Shown here: positions 7,771 to 14,702 of the stretch, piece after piece
How the letters are laid out: each line of letters starts with the position of its first letter
Position numbering within the stretch: position 1 is the first letter of the stretch
IMG/VR virus record: IMGVR_UViG_3300032222_000131
Span: 1 to 37,866 of that record
From: a virus
DNA: 37,866 nt
Direction: 5' to 3' (one strand)
The notes under the pieces: model-generated
What the model was told of the DNA's origin: nothing
What the model saw: only the letters and a program-made list of their open reading frames with translations
The model's database searches: none
Made by a program: the position numbers and the translations under genes

Positions 7771-8138
7771 TTCGCTTCCATGAGTAGCATTAGTTTCTTT
7801 GCCCGAACCGAGGGTTCCGTAGAGACAAAAGAACCCTTCCTTGCTGCAGCATAGTTGATCTTTTTCTTGAATTGTCCTGCAGTTGGATCGATCACCTTGT
7901 CCGCAGCATCCACCAAAAACACATGCACTTCTTTACACCCCTGAACGTCAAGAAACCTGACCTTGAGTCCAGACCGAATCCCACCACAAGCGTGATAAAT
8001 CGCTTCAGAAGCAATGTACGACAGTCCAGAGTAGGGGTTGGACTCATCGGCGTATCGCTGCCCCCTGAGTGCAGCGAGGTCGCCAGAAACAGTCAGTGCG
8101 TCAATCTTTTTAGTCAGGCTAAGCGGATTGAGGCTCAT
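7767..8138 (-). CDS. Small papain/transglutaminase-like protein with Cys-His-Asp pattern
   Basis: This 123-aa protein shows C51 (YHACGG), H72 (EVHVFLVD) and D84 (VIDPTAGQF) in the order and spacing seen in papain-fold and transglutaminase-like proteins, where an H-x-[WVF] strand is followed by a D-x-T-x-x-Q-[FY] segment. I read it as a possible cysteine peptidase, deamidase or amidotransferase; the identity of the substrate is open. It overlaps the PAPS-reductase-like gene by 4 bases and the small gene before it by 4 bases, so the products are likely made together. Confidence 0.5.
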   Translation of the reverse strand: MSLNPLSLTKKIDALTVSGDLAALRGQRYADESNPYSGLSYIASEAIYHACGGIRSGLKVRFLDVQGCKEVHVFLVDAADKVIDPTAGQFKKKINYAAARKGSFVSTEPSVRAKKLMLLMEAK

Positions 8139-8350
8139 ACCTCCACCCCTGGGAAGGAGTCCTCGGGCGGATACGAGTCAAAAGCCGACGAAAGAGCATC
8201 CTGGTACATCTTCCAGGCTGTCAGTTCACACTCAGGGTGCATGTACGCCTCAAAGTCAACGTGGAGGTAGGGACTTGATTCACCACATACCAGACATGGA
8301 TGCGACGTTGCTGCGGTAATGAAACTGTGCCACCTGACGTTGTTACTCAT
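8135..8350 (-). CDS. Small putative zinc-binding protein
   Basis: This 71-aa protein starts at ATG 8348-8350 and overlaps both neighbours. It has C19-x-x-C22 (HPCLVCGESS) and, further on, H38-x-x-C41 in YMHPECELTAW, a likely zinc site. The rest is short helix and an acidic Pro-containing tail. I do not recognise a named family. Tight overlap on both sides supports that it is a real gene of the operon. Confidence 0.65.
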   Translation of the reverse strand: MSNNVRWHSFITAATSHPCLVCGESSPYLHVDFEAYMHPECELTAWKMYQDALSSAFDSYPPEDSFPGVEV

Positions 8351-8624
8351 CGTCTTCTGCTGACAGAAGAAGCAGAAGGTTCTGCAGTTCTTCGTTGGTC
8401 AACTTAGCCGTCAGCGTCACCGACCTGACCATCGCTCCGGTGTCCTCGTCCCACTTCTCGCTAGATGCACAGATAGTGGAACCACTCACGAGGACCCTCA
8501 TGGTTCCCTGAATCTCGTTGATCCAGGAAGCCAACCATCTGATTTCATTTCTTTTGTCGCATAGCGCCTCGTCGGTGCCATGCTTAGCAATTCCGTAGAT
8601 CTGATTGTATGGCGGCGTCTTCAT
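8343..8624 (-). CDS. Small hypothetical protein of the ParB/PAPS operon
   Basis: This 93-aa protein starts at ATG 8622-8624, where the stop of the preceding ParB-like gene overlaps it (TAATG). It has a helical N-terminus, a central strand pair (GTMRVLVSGSTICASSE) and a Leu-rich acidic C-terminal helix (NEELQNLLLLLSAEDDE). No family is recognised. Confidence 0.65.
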   Translation of the reverse strand: MKTPPYNQIYGIAKHGTDEALCDKRNEIRWLASWINEIQGTMRVLVSGSTICASSEKWDEDTGAMVRSVTLTAKLTNEELQNLLLLLSAEDDE

Positions 8625-9439
8625 TAGAAATCTCCGTGTGCTTCAAGGAAGTTTAGTAGTCGTTCGGCAATCGTATCACCCTCATATACCGAGGACGCTC
8701 GGAGGAACTTGACGAAATCCCACCAACGAGTCACTTGGTCGGTGTCGTCAAAAACGAGCGTGTACTGAACTGCTGCACGCTTGGCGTTGGGTGATTGTGA
8801 GGTTGCGCCCCCAACACCGCCAATGACAGTGGCCCGATTGTCAACATCTGCTGGCGCTACGAGTCGTACCCCGCTGTCGGATTCATCATCCCTCACGGCC
8901 ATTGGGGTGATTGATGGTGCTGTTCGGACTAATTCCGGAACATCGACAATAACTTCAGGAGCAACGTACCCCTTCGCCTCGCGAGTCTCCGACACGTTGA
9001 TAGCGGTGTCGATGTCGTCAGCGAGTCCTGCAATCTCGTACTCGTCCCATCCCAAAAACTCCATAAGTTCAGGGAAGTATTCATGTACCTGAACAATGGA
9101 CTCGTACAGTAACTCTTGGTCGTAATCGCCCAGGTCTGTGACTTGATTGTCGTACAGGGCAAAGGCCGTCGCTTCCGCCGAGTCCATGCCTGCGTCCTGA
9201 ACGGCGGCGATCCGTGTCCATCCAAGTTGCTTTGCTGCTTCTGTTGTGTGGTTACCGGCCAGGATAGTGAACCGGCCATCACCATTTGGCCGCACAACAA
9301 TTGGCTTAAGTTGGCCAAATCGCTCAAGACTGGCGGCGATGGCCACCACGTCACCGCGCCGAGGGTTCCCGGGCAGTGGGTCCAAGAGGTCAATATCTAC
9401 AGCCAGGGGGGTGAGGCTTTCATGAATCGCGTGAGTCAT
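8624..9439 (-). CDS. ParB-like nuclease-domain protein
   Basis: This 271-aa protein has a clear ParB N-terminal domain in residues about 10-110: DLLDPLPGNPRRGDVVAIAA (the N-P-R-x-x box), FGQLKPIVVRPNGDGRFTIL, then AGNHTTEAAKQLGWTRI at 61-77, the variant G-N-H box used by many phage ParB-like proteins. The next segment DSAEATAFALYDNQVTDLGD matches the continuation of this family. The C-terminal third (about 160-271) is unassigned. It may bind or cut DNA, or act as an NTPase switch; it is one of two ParB-like proteins in this operon. Confidence 0.85.
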   Translation of the reverse strand: MTHAIHESLTPLAVDIDLLDPLPGNPRRGDVVAIAASLERFGQLKPIVVRPNGDGRFTILAGNHTTEAAKQLGWTRIAAVQDAGMDSAEATAFALYDNQVTDLGDYDQELLYESIVQVHEYFPELMEFLGWDEYEIAGLADDIDTAINVSETREAKGYVAPEVIVDVPELVRTAPSITPMAVRDDESDSGVRLVAPADVDNRATVIGGVGGATSQSPNAKRAAVQYTLVFDDTDQVTRWWDFVKFLRASSVYEGDTIAERLLNFLEAHGDF

Positions 9440-9774
9440 GTTTGGTTTCTTACGTTTGCAGCAATTGTGCGCAAGGCATCAATTTGAGTCTTAATGGAAG
9501 ACAGTCGCTCGCGCCCAGACTTAACCAGCGCTTCAGCGATCTTGTAGTCCATGGCGACTTCCTCCATGCGAACGTCTGCCCAGGCCTCGCGCTCCTTAAT
9601 TGACCCCGTATGCGAGAGATACGACTTCGCCCATTCAGCCTTGTAGCGGGCGTCTTTGATCGCACTGTCAAGGGATAGTTGTTCAAAATCCTCAGTGCGG
9701 GATTCTAGTAGGTCAACCAGTCGAAGCATTTCCTGCTCTACTTCAACCTGACTGATGGGCGCTCGGAAACTCAA
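9436..9774 (-). CDS. Small coiled-coil protein
   Basis: This 112-aa protein starts at a TTG (9772-9774) that overlaps the resolvase stop as TTGA, with GGAGA upstream. It is almost wholly helical with heptad-like Leu spacing (QVEVEQEMLRLVDLLESRTE, and later SGRERLSSIKTQIDALRTIA). The central part, DARYKAEWAKSYLSHTGSIK, resembles small phage proteins found near recombination genes, but I cannot name the family. Confidence 0.65.
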   Translation of the reverse strand: MSFRAPISQVEVEQEMLRLVDLLESRTEDFEQLSLDSAIKDARYKAEWAKSYLSHTGSIKEREAWADVRMEEVAMDYKIAEALVKSGRERLSSIKTQIDALRTIAANVRNQT

Positions 9775-10322
9775 CGTATCTCCTTACGGTAGGCATTGTC
9801 TAAGGGGGTCCAGTCTACCTTGTCAAGGGCGCTCATGTTCAGTACGGGCCACTGATATCTCGGGCGACCAATATGCGCCAAACCACATTCCTCCAGAATG
9901 AAGGCATCGCACATGTCGTCCGCTCCAGGGCCACTCCAGACAATGCCGGTTCGCGCTGAGATAGATGACAGCACCTCACCCTTGCTGGCGTTGCCCTTGC
10001 CGGTTGCAAACTTTGCGCGAACAGTGGGGGGAACCACAACAAAAGGGATCTGCTCAATGTAAAGGGCGCGACGAATCACTCCGCCCAATTCGCCAATTGA
10101 GTGTGCCTGAGAGTTTTTGCTCCCGAACGAATATCCCTCAACGATTACGCAGGGTTGCTCATGTTCAGGCTTGTTGTAAAGGAAGCGCAGGACGGCTTCT
10201 TCAATGTCAATGAGTCGCTCTACGCCCTTTAACTTGGAGGAAATGGCCTCCATTGATTTGCCGTGACAAATCCCCGTAGAGGTGAGCGAAAGGTCAAGAC
10301 CAACAACATCAACGTCTGTCAT
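9771..10322 (-). CDS. RuvC-like Holliday junction resolvase / RNase H-fold nuclease
   Basis: This 183-aa protein has the RuvC layout: first strand VVGLDLSLTSTG with D10, second acidic residue E62 in CVIVEGYSFG, a PTVRAKFATGKGNASKGEVL region and a C-terminal GADDMCDAF with D136 and D139. These match the four acidic residues of RuvC. It would resolve branched DNA in recombination or before packaging. It is the first gene after the long non-coding stretch and starts a chain of overlapping genes to 6074. Confidence 0.85.
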   Translation of the reverse strand: MTDVDVVGLDLSLTSTGICHGKSMEAISSKLKGVERLIDIEEAVLRFLYNKPEHEQPCVIVEGYSFGSKNSQAHSIGELGGVIRRALYIEQIPFVVVPPTVRAKFATGKGNASKGEVLSSISARTGIVWSGPGADDMCDAFILEECGLAHIGRPRYQWPVLNMSALDKVDWTPLDNAYRKEIR

Positions 10323-10350
10323 GGTTTGATCATACCCTTAAACGCGAAGC

Positions 10351-10376
10351 GGGCCACCCGCATATGCAGGTGGCCC
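10351..10376 (-). terminator. Near-perfect 26-base palindrome before resolvase gene
   Basis: GGGCCACC and GGTGGCCC flank GCATATGC with one C/A mismatch. As RNA it would form a strong hairpin and could end a short transcript starting near 10630, though no T run follows. As DNA it could instead be an operator for the resolvase operon that starts 29 bases further on. Confidence 0.45.
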
Positions 10377-10636
10377 ACCCCAGAAAGAGAGAACTCGCTT
10401 GGAGGGACTTTCCTTACCCTCAAACCAGGACGAAGCGTCGGAATCAGCCCAATACCTGGTTACCCTGCAGTCCAGTCACGGAGAATTACCAAACGATGAC
10501 TAGTCGTTTGCCCCATCTCACCGGATCGGCCTGATGGGTGCTGTAACCCTGCAGTTGCTTTACCCCCACGCTTCGCAGCAAGGTTGTTCAGCCACAAACT
10601 CCCTTGGGATGCCTCCCTCGGTTGTCCTCGCAAACA

Positions 10637-10665
10637 ACTGTAGCGACCCCAAACAGGAAATGCAA
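10637..10665 (-). promoter_or_regulatory. Candidate promoter for the non-coding RNA / resolvase operon
   Basis: On the minus strand TTGCAT, a 17-base spacer and TACAGT fit a housekeeping-type -35/-10 pair (four of six matches each). It lies just downstream of the HNH stop and points into the non-coding stretch. Confidence 0.4.
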
Positions 10666-10682
10666 CTCGGTCCTGAAAAAAA

Positions 10683-11093
10683 TTAGGACAACCAGGAGGG
10701 CTGAACCTGAAGAGGCCATCCCCCCTCAGATATGGCGGTCCGCACCGCTGCCGCTTCTAGCATCATGTCGCCGGTGGCCCACGAAGGAAGCAGGGCACCT
10801 ACCGACTCCCCTTCTGCTGGGTGCGTGGTGATGCGGTTATGACACGGACGGCATAAGCACATCAAGTTTCGCTCATCCAAGATGGAGCCACCCCGCCCAC
10901 GTGAAATGACCTCATGAACATCCATTGAGGGGATTCTTTTGTAGGTGGCCTTACCGTCGATCACGGCAAAAATTGGACAGGCTTCGCACCACGGCTTTTC
11001 AGTGAGAAGGCGCTGAACAAGCGGGCGACGAAGTTTGTAAATCTCCTCGCGCTTTTTGGATCGCTTATTCAGGGGAGAACGATTGAGTCCCAT
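10683..11093 (-). CDS. HNH endonuclease
   Basis: This 136-aa protein has a full HNH motif: DVHEVISRGRGGS with H60, then ILDERNLMCLCRPCHNRITT with N76 and H85, plus zinc-type cysteines C36-x-x-C39 (PWCEACP) and C81-x-x-C84. The N-terminus is basic (KRSKKREEIYKLRRP). Small HNH proteins near terminase genes often help DNA packaging, but a homing or defence role is possible. The ATG at 11091-11093 lies inside the end of the glycosyltransferase gene, a 25-base overlap. Confidence 0.85.
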   Translation of the reverse strand: MGLNRSPLNKRSKKREEIYKLRRPLVQRLLTEKPWCEACPIFAVIDGKATYKRIPSMDVHEVISRGRGGSILDERNLMCLCRPCHNRITTHPAEGESVGALLPSWATGDMMLEAAAVRTAISEGGWPLQVQPSWLS

Positions 11094-12151
11094 TCGCGTG
11101 CCATCGCTTTCACGTTGAAATGTTCCTCCACAATGGCACGCTGGTTGAGCGCTTCAGTAGCGCGGACATCTGGGTCCATGAGTTCCGTAATATGCTGGAC
11201 CCACTCATCAGCGGTGGAAGCGAGACGCCCAAGGCCATACATGTCGTGCAGCCGCTTGTACTCTCTAGAGGGGCTGGCAATAAACGGGATGCCCGCCGCA
11301 GCGTATTCCAACGCTTTGCAAAAGGATTTCGCCTCATTGAACGGCGTGTCTGTCAACGGGATGACCCCGATGTCAAACACAAGCCCACGGGGGTACTCAG
11401 ACGGAGCCAGAAGTGGGAGTGTTCGCACGTCGGACTCATCTAGTCCGACCTCTGATGCGAATGTTGGATTGGTTTCAAGGCTTCCCGTGTGATGAAACAG
11501 TACTTTACCCTTGAGTGCCTTGAATGGCTTTCTCAGGATCTTTAGGTCGCCTGAGCGGTGCCCGGTGGAGCCAGCCCACCCAACGATGGGCTTTCCTGAG
11601 GTGTGCTTGCGAGCAAAAAAGGAATGTACCGATACGCGATTCTCAATGACTCTCACTTCCGCCCCCCAGGAAGCAATTTGCTCGGCGAGGAACGGGGTGG
11701 AAACTGTCACCAGTGAAGAAGCCATAAGCGTTCGCTGGTAGTGGTCAATATTTGACTGTGGGTTGAGATCGGGGTGGCAGGCCTTGTACGCCTGATTTTC
11801 TGGGTGTAGGCCCCAGAACCAGTCATCAACGTCATTCACTACAAATTGGCCTGCCTTCACGGCGCGCTCTACTAACCGTGTTGCCTTGGCATCCATAAAG
11901 CGCTGCATGAATACGACTGGAGGAACAACAACCTCGGGTCCACCTTGAGCACGCACGCCAATCCAGTCGGAAGTTTCTACCATATCCCCCATGAGAAATC
12001 TATTTCTCGTAAATGGGGCACATTGACCGAACCTCATCCAACCACAGCCACCGGGGACTCGGTAAAACTGTTCGTTGAATACCGTTCGCGACCAATCGGT
12101 TGTAGCCACCATAAACTCGGCAACGGGCCGATATGGCGGCTTAGGGGCCAT
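11069..12151 (-). CDS. Glycosyltransferase (GT-B, family 4-like)
   Basis: This 360-aa protein has a GT-B pattern. The N-terminal half includes FVVNDVDDWFWGLHPENQAY and SSLVTVSTPFLAEQIASWGA (about 145-164). The C-terminal half has PIVGWAGSTGHRSGDLKIL and FDIGVIPLTDTPFNEAKSFC followed by KALEYAAAGIPFIASPS (about 290-306), the usual nucleotide-sugar binding E-x-x-x-x-C-K-x-x-E-Y-x-A region. It may decorate phage DNA, a virion protein or host surface. No base-modification gene is adjacent, so the acceptor is unknown. Confidence 0.85.
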   Translation of the reverse strand: MAPKPPYRPVAEFMVATTDWSRTVFNEQFYRVPGGCGWMRFGQCAPFTRNRFLMGDMVETSDWIGVRAQGGPEVVVPPVVFMQRFMDAKATRLVERAVKAGQFVVNDVDDWFWGLHPENQAYKACHPDLNPQSNIDHYQRTLMASSLVTVSTPFLAEQIASWGAEVRVIENRVSVHSFFARKHTSGKPIVGWAGSTGHRSGDLKILRKPFKALKGKVLFHHTGSLETNPTFASEVGLDESDVRTLPLLAPSEYPRGLVFDIGVIPLTDTPFNEAKSFCKALEYAAAGIPFIASPSREYKRLHDMYGLGRLASTADEWVQHITELMDPDVRATEALNQRAIVEEHFNVKAMAREWDSIVLP

Positions 12152-12156
12152 ATCGA

Positions 12157-12687
12157 TTACCCGGCCACCGAAGACTCATCATCTTCTCTGATTGCTTCAG
12201 CGTGAACATCGAATAGCCACTTTCCTTCAAGCGTGGCCCATAGCGCTTCATCGATTTCCGAAAACTCAAATTCAAACTCAGCCATCAACTCTTTGTGCTT
12301 AAGGATTGCTGACCGGAAGAAGTCTTGGGCGCGACCTCGCTCCTCGGGTGTCGTACTTTCTACCACTACCCATCGCTCAACCTCATCTAGACGGCTTTCA
12401 ACGTGGAAGCGGAAGCGAGCGATCTTGCGGCGGCGCTGATCTACTCCAGTCTTGTATTCCTGGATCAGTTGCTCTGCTTCGATACCAAGAGTTAGGAACC
12501 GGTTGATTTCAGTTTTTTCCTGCCTATCAAGGTCTTGAATTTGACCATCAAGGTTAACGAGCAATTTCTTCAGTTCAGTAATCCAGCGTTGTCGATTATC
12601 CGACTGACGCAGGAATGACCGCTGATGGGAGGAGGCTTTATTCTTAACCTCTTCAGCAACTAGACGTGCAAATGATTCATCGTTCAT
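12157..12687 (-). CDS. Coiled-coil protein of the recombination block
   Basis: I choose ATG 12685-12687 (MNDESFARLVAEEVKNKASS) because a GGAAGGGGAAG site lies right before it; an upstream in-frame start would overlap the nuclease more. The 176-aa product is nearly all charged helix, with heptads in ITELKKLLVNLDGQIQDLDR and a run of KIARFRFHVESRLDEVERWV. No catalytic motif or zinc site is seen. Its start overlaps the Cas4-like nuclease stop by 4 bases. It may be a partner of that nuclease or of the annealing protein, which is inference from operon position. Confidence 0.7.
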   Translation of the reverse strand: MNDESFARLVAEEVKNKASSHQRSFLRQSDNRQRWITELKKLLVNLDGQIQDLDRQEKTEINRFLTLGIEAEQLIQEYKTGVDQRRRKIARFRFHVESRLDEVERWVVVESTTPEERGRAQDFFRSAILKHKELMAEFEFEFSEIDEALWATLEGKWLFDVHAEAIREDDESSVAG

Positions 12688-13469
12688 TTCTTCCCCTTCC
12701 AAGCAGGGCATGTTGGCTTATATGCGCACCAATCGCACAAAATTGATGTCCTGGCAGTAAATTGCCCAGATGCGCATGATTCGGTTATCTCACTCCACAC
12801 GCTTTCAACAGTGTTTGTTACATGTGCGCGCAGATCATTTGAGGGTTTGATTGCCCATCGAACTCCCTCTTTCAAGTATAGAAGTTCGGCGCTACTAACG
12901 CCAACACTCAAAACGTCTTCAACAAGCAGTGTATACACGCCTAACTGAAATCGTTTCTCCGCTTCGTATTTCGGTTTGGCCTTCTTGCCCGTTTTGTAGT
13001 CTGATATAATAGCAGTCCCATCGGGGAGGAGTTGCCACCGGTCGACAATGCCAAGAAGCGTTGCGTCGCCAACGGTCATTTCTAGCCGCTCTTCAATTCC
13101 AGCCAACTCAACCGTTGAAGGGTCTTCCATCTTCCAGAGCGCTTCAATACACCACCACACCTGCCATCGGAACGCCCGCAGATCATCCTGCGACATTCCA
13201 AGCGCTTCGATTTCCGGCCCCCAGCGTTCGACCCAGAGCGATGCACAAAGATCTTTGGCTTTACGGAGCGTCCTTTGGTCTGCCGGTAGTCTGTAAAGCG
13301 TCTCTAGAACTTCGTGAGTGTATGACCCCAAGATCTGCTCTTTGGTTGATGGCTCAGGAATCTTGTCAAGGCGCGAATATCTGTAGCGCAATGGACATTG
13401 CTGCCATGTCCCAATTGAAGAAGGAGAAAGATGGCGTGGCTGCTCACATGGCTCGCCAAGAATGATCAT
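12684..13469 (-). CDS. PD-(D/E)XK nuclease, Cas4/RecB-like with four-Cys cluster
   Basis: This 261-aa protein has the domain order of the Cas4/AddB nuclease family: SPSSIGTWQQCPLRYRY with C25; GSYTHEVLETLY with H52; GIVDRWQLLPDGT with D143; IISDYKTGKK with D157 and K159; FQLGVYTLL (the Q-x-x-x-Y motif) at 174-182; and a C-terminal CDWCAYKPTCP with C245, C248 and C254. The four cysteines can hold an iron-sulfur cluster. It probably resects DNA ends to feed the Rad52-like annealing protein encoded just upstream, with which it overlaps by 4 bases. Confidence 0.9.
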   Translation of the reverse strand: MIILGEPCEQPRHLSPSSIGTWQQCPLRYRYSRLDKIPEPSTKEQILGSYTHEVLETLYRLPADQRTLRKAKDLCASLWVERWGPEIEALGMSQDDLRAFRWQVWWCIEALWKMEDPSTVELAGIEERLEMTVGDATLLGIVDRWQLLPDGTAIISDYKTGKKAKPKYEAEKRFQLGVYTLLVEDVLSVGVSSAELLYLKEGVRWAIKPSNDLRAHVTNTVESVWSEITESCASGQFTARTSILCDWCAYKPTCPAWKGKK

Positions 13470-14203
13470 TCATCACCAATCATCTGCGACCCAGGGAACG
13501 CTTCCTTGAGAGCAGCAACTTCGTCCACTGGTTCTGGCTGATCCTCTGCAGGGGCCTCAGTCGACTTCCTCCTGGAGATGATTAGCGCAATGTCGCTCAT
13601 TGCTTCCTGCAATGCGGCAACGCCCGCTTCAGCCCCAACTTTGACATCACCGTTGGCTTCGCTCCATATCGTACGGAGCAGGGCTTTTTCGTCCTCAGAG
13701 AGTTCCTTGCTCTGCTTCTTCAGTTCTGCAAATGCAGCAATGGCAGCGGGGTCTGGTTGAGCGGCTGCCCGCTGCTCAAACAGTAGGGCATCTTCCTTGC
13801 GGGAGAGGTGTAGGCCAATGCCAAAGAATGTCAATGCCTTCTTCAGGGCGTCGCTGACTGCGGACTTGTAAGCGTCACCCAACTCCATCCCCTTGTCGGG
13901 CACGAGGTGTCCGCCGATGGCTTGACGCGTCACTTGCTTGCCGTTGATCTCGGCAGTGACCTCTACCTCAACCAAGATAGCGGAAGCGTCGCGAGGGTCT
14001 CCGAACACGCGAACAATCTCAAACTTCCAGTTCTCTACACCTACGACAAGGTTCATTCGGTTGACAGCCTCAGCGATGCTGATGTAGTCAAGGAGCGCCC
14101 CACCTTTCTTAAGTTTCCCAATTTGCTCATCAGGGAACTCTTCAGCAAGCCTCCGGTAGGTATCTTGCGACGTGTTGGTGGTATTTGCAGTTTCGGTTTT
14201 CAA
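13466..14203 (-). CDS. Rad52-family single-strand annealing protein
   Basis: I start it at TTG 14201-14203, preceded by AAAGGG and 4 bases after the upstream stop; the longer ATG form (14269) would overlap the upstream gene by 62 bases and has no ribosome binding site. The 245-aa product has LLDYISIAEAVNRMNLVVGV, NWKFEIVRVF, a strand pair AILVEVEVTAEINGKQVTRQ and DAYKSAVSDALKKALTFFGI (typical Rad52/Rad22 core, in the first 130 residues). The C-terminal part is acidic and Ala-rich. It would pair complementary single strands. The exonuclease partner is likely the next gene. Confidence 0.85.
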   Translation of the reverse strand: MKTETANTTNTSQDTYRRLAEEFPDEQIGKLKKGGALLDYISIAEAVNRMNLVVGVENWKFEIVRVFGDPRDASAILVEVEVTAEINGKQVTRQAIGGHLVPDKGMELGDAYKSAVSDALKKALTFFGIGLHLSRKEDALLFEQRAAAQPDPAAIAAFAELKKQSKELSEDEKALLRTIWSEANGDVKVGAEAGVAALQEAMSDIALIISRRKSTEAPAEDQPEPVDEVAALKEAFPGSQMIGDE

Positions 14204-14207
14204 GGCC

Positions 14208-14681
14208 TCAGCCCTTTCTAATAATGATATTTGTCTTCGATTCACCAAGCGTGCAGTAATTGTCCGCATTGATGCCGATCTTGCTCAACTCAGTTACCTT
14301 CCAGTAGGAAACCCCTACTATGTCCAGCAGTGAGACCATCAACTCTTGCGGAGACTTGACAATTTCGCCCGTGTCCATGTCCGTTGCTGAATCGACAAGC
14401 CGAGAGGTGACCTCTCTAGTAAGCGCCTTGTGATCCCAGGATTTGCGAGGCGATCCGCTCTTGCGCTCGTAGGAGTAGCCGCTGTGGGCAAACTCCACGT
14501 CATCACCCATAAATGTTGCGAGCGTTTCCTTTGCCGTCTCAAGCATGTCGACAACATGGCTCTTCAGCGCGTCCAAGGCGGCGACAGCCGTTGAGGCGTC
14601 CTCAATCGTCTCTACGGTGCTGACATGGTCATAGATCCCCAGAGCGATTCGCTCGGCAGTGGCAACATCAAAAACTTCCAT
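14208..14681 (-). CDS. Hypothetical protein upstream of the annealing gene
   Basis: This 157-aa protein starts at ATG 14679-14681, 21 bases after the terminase stop. It has an Ala-rich helical N-terminal half (STAVAALDALKSHVVDMLET) and a basic motif GYSYERKSGSPRKSWDHKAL (about 68-87). A strand-helix C-terminus follows. I know similar stretches from actinophage proteins without a function. Its place next to a Rad52-like protein suggests a role in recombination, but nothing in the sequence shows it. Confidence 0.7.
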   Translation of the reverse strand: MEVFDVATAERIALGIYDHVSTVETIEDASTAVAALDALKSHVVDMLETAKETLATFMGDDVEFAHSGYSYERKSGSPRKSWDHKALTREVTSRLVDSATDMDTGEIVKSPQELMVSLLDIVGVSYWKVTELSKIGINADNYCTLGESKTNIIIRKG

Positions 14682-14702
14682 AGCAACGGCTCCTCTGTAG
14701 CA

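Larger units (their letters stand above)
10323..10682 (-). ncRNA. Non-coding stretch: candidate structured RNA or long leader
   Basis: No supported gene lies here. The minus strand has a promoter-like pair (10637-10665), and several stems follow: CAAACGA/TCGTTTG at 10490-10496 and 10504-10510; CCCATC/GATGGG around 10513-10538; GACG/CGTC around 10429-10439; and a near-perfect palindrome at 10351-10376. A 13-base element (ACTGCAGGGT followed by TAC or AAC) occurs twice, at 10459-10471 and 10543-10555. It contains GGAAAGTCC, but nothing else fits RNase P RNA. It may be a free RNA or a leader of the resolvase operon. This is inference from structure and from the absence of coding. Confidence 0.4.

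Noticed and set aside
10323-10682. RNase P RNA-like stretch GGAAAGTCC
   Set aside because: Only this short match fits; the partner strand of helix P4 and the usual 3' half are missing.
12684-13469. CRISPR Cas4
   Set aside because: The fold and cysteines fit Cas4/AddB-type nucleases, but no cas genes are present and its neighbour is a Rad52-like protein, so a phage recombination nuclease is the better reading.
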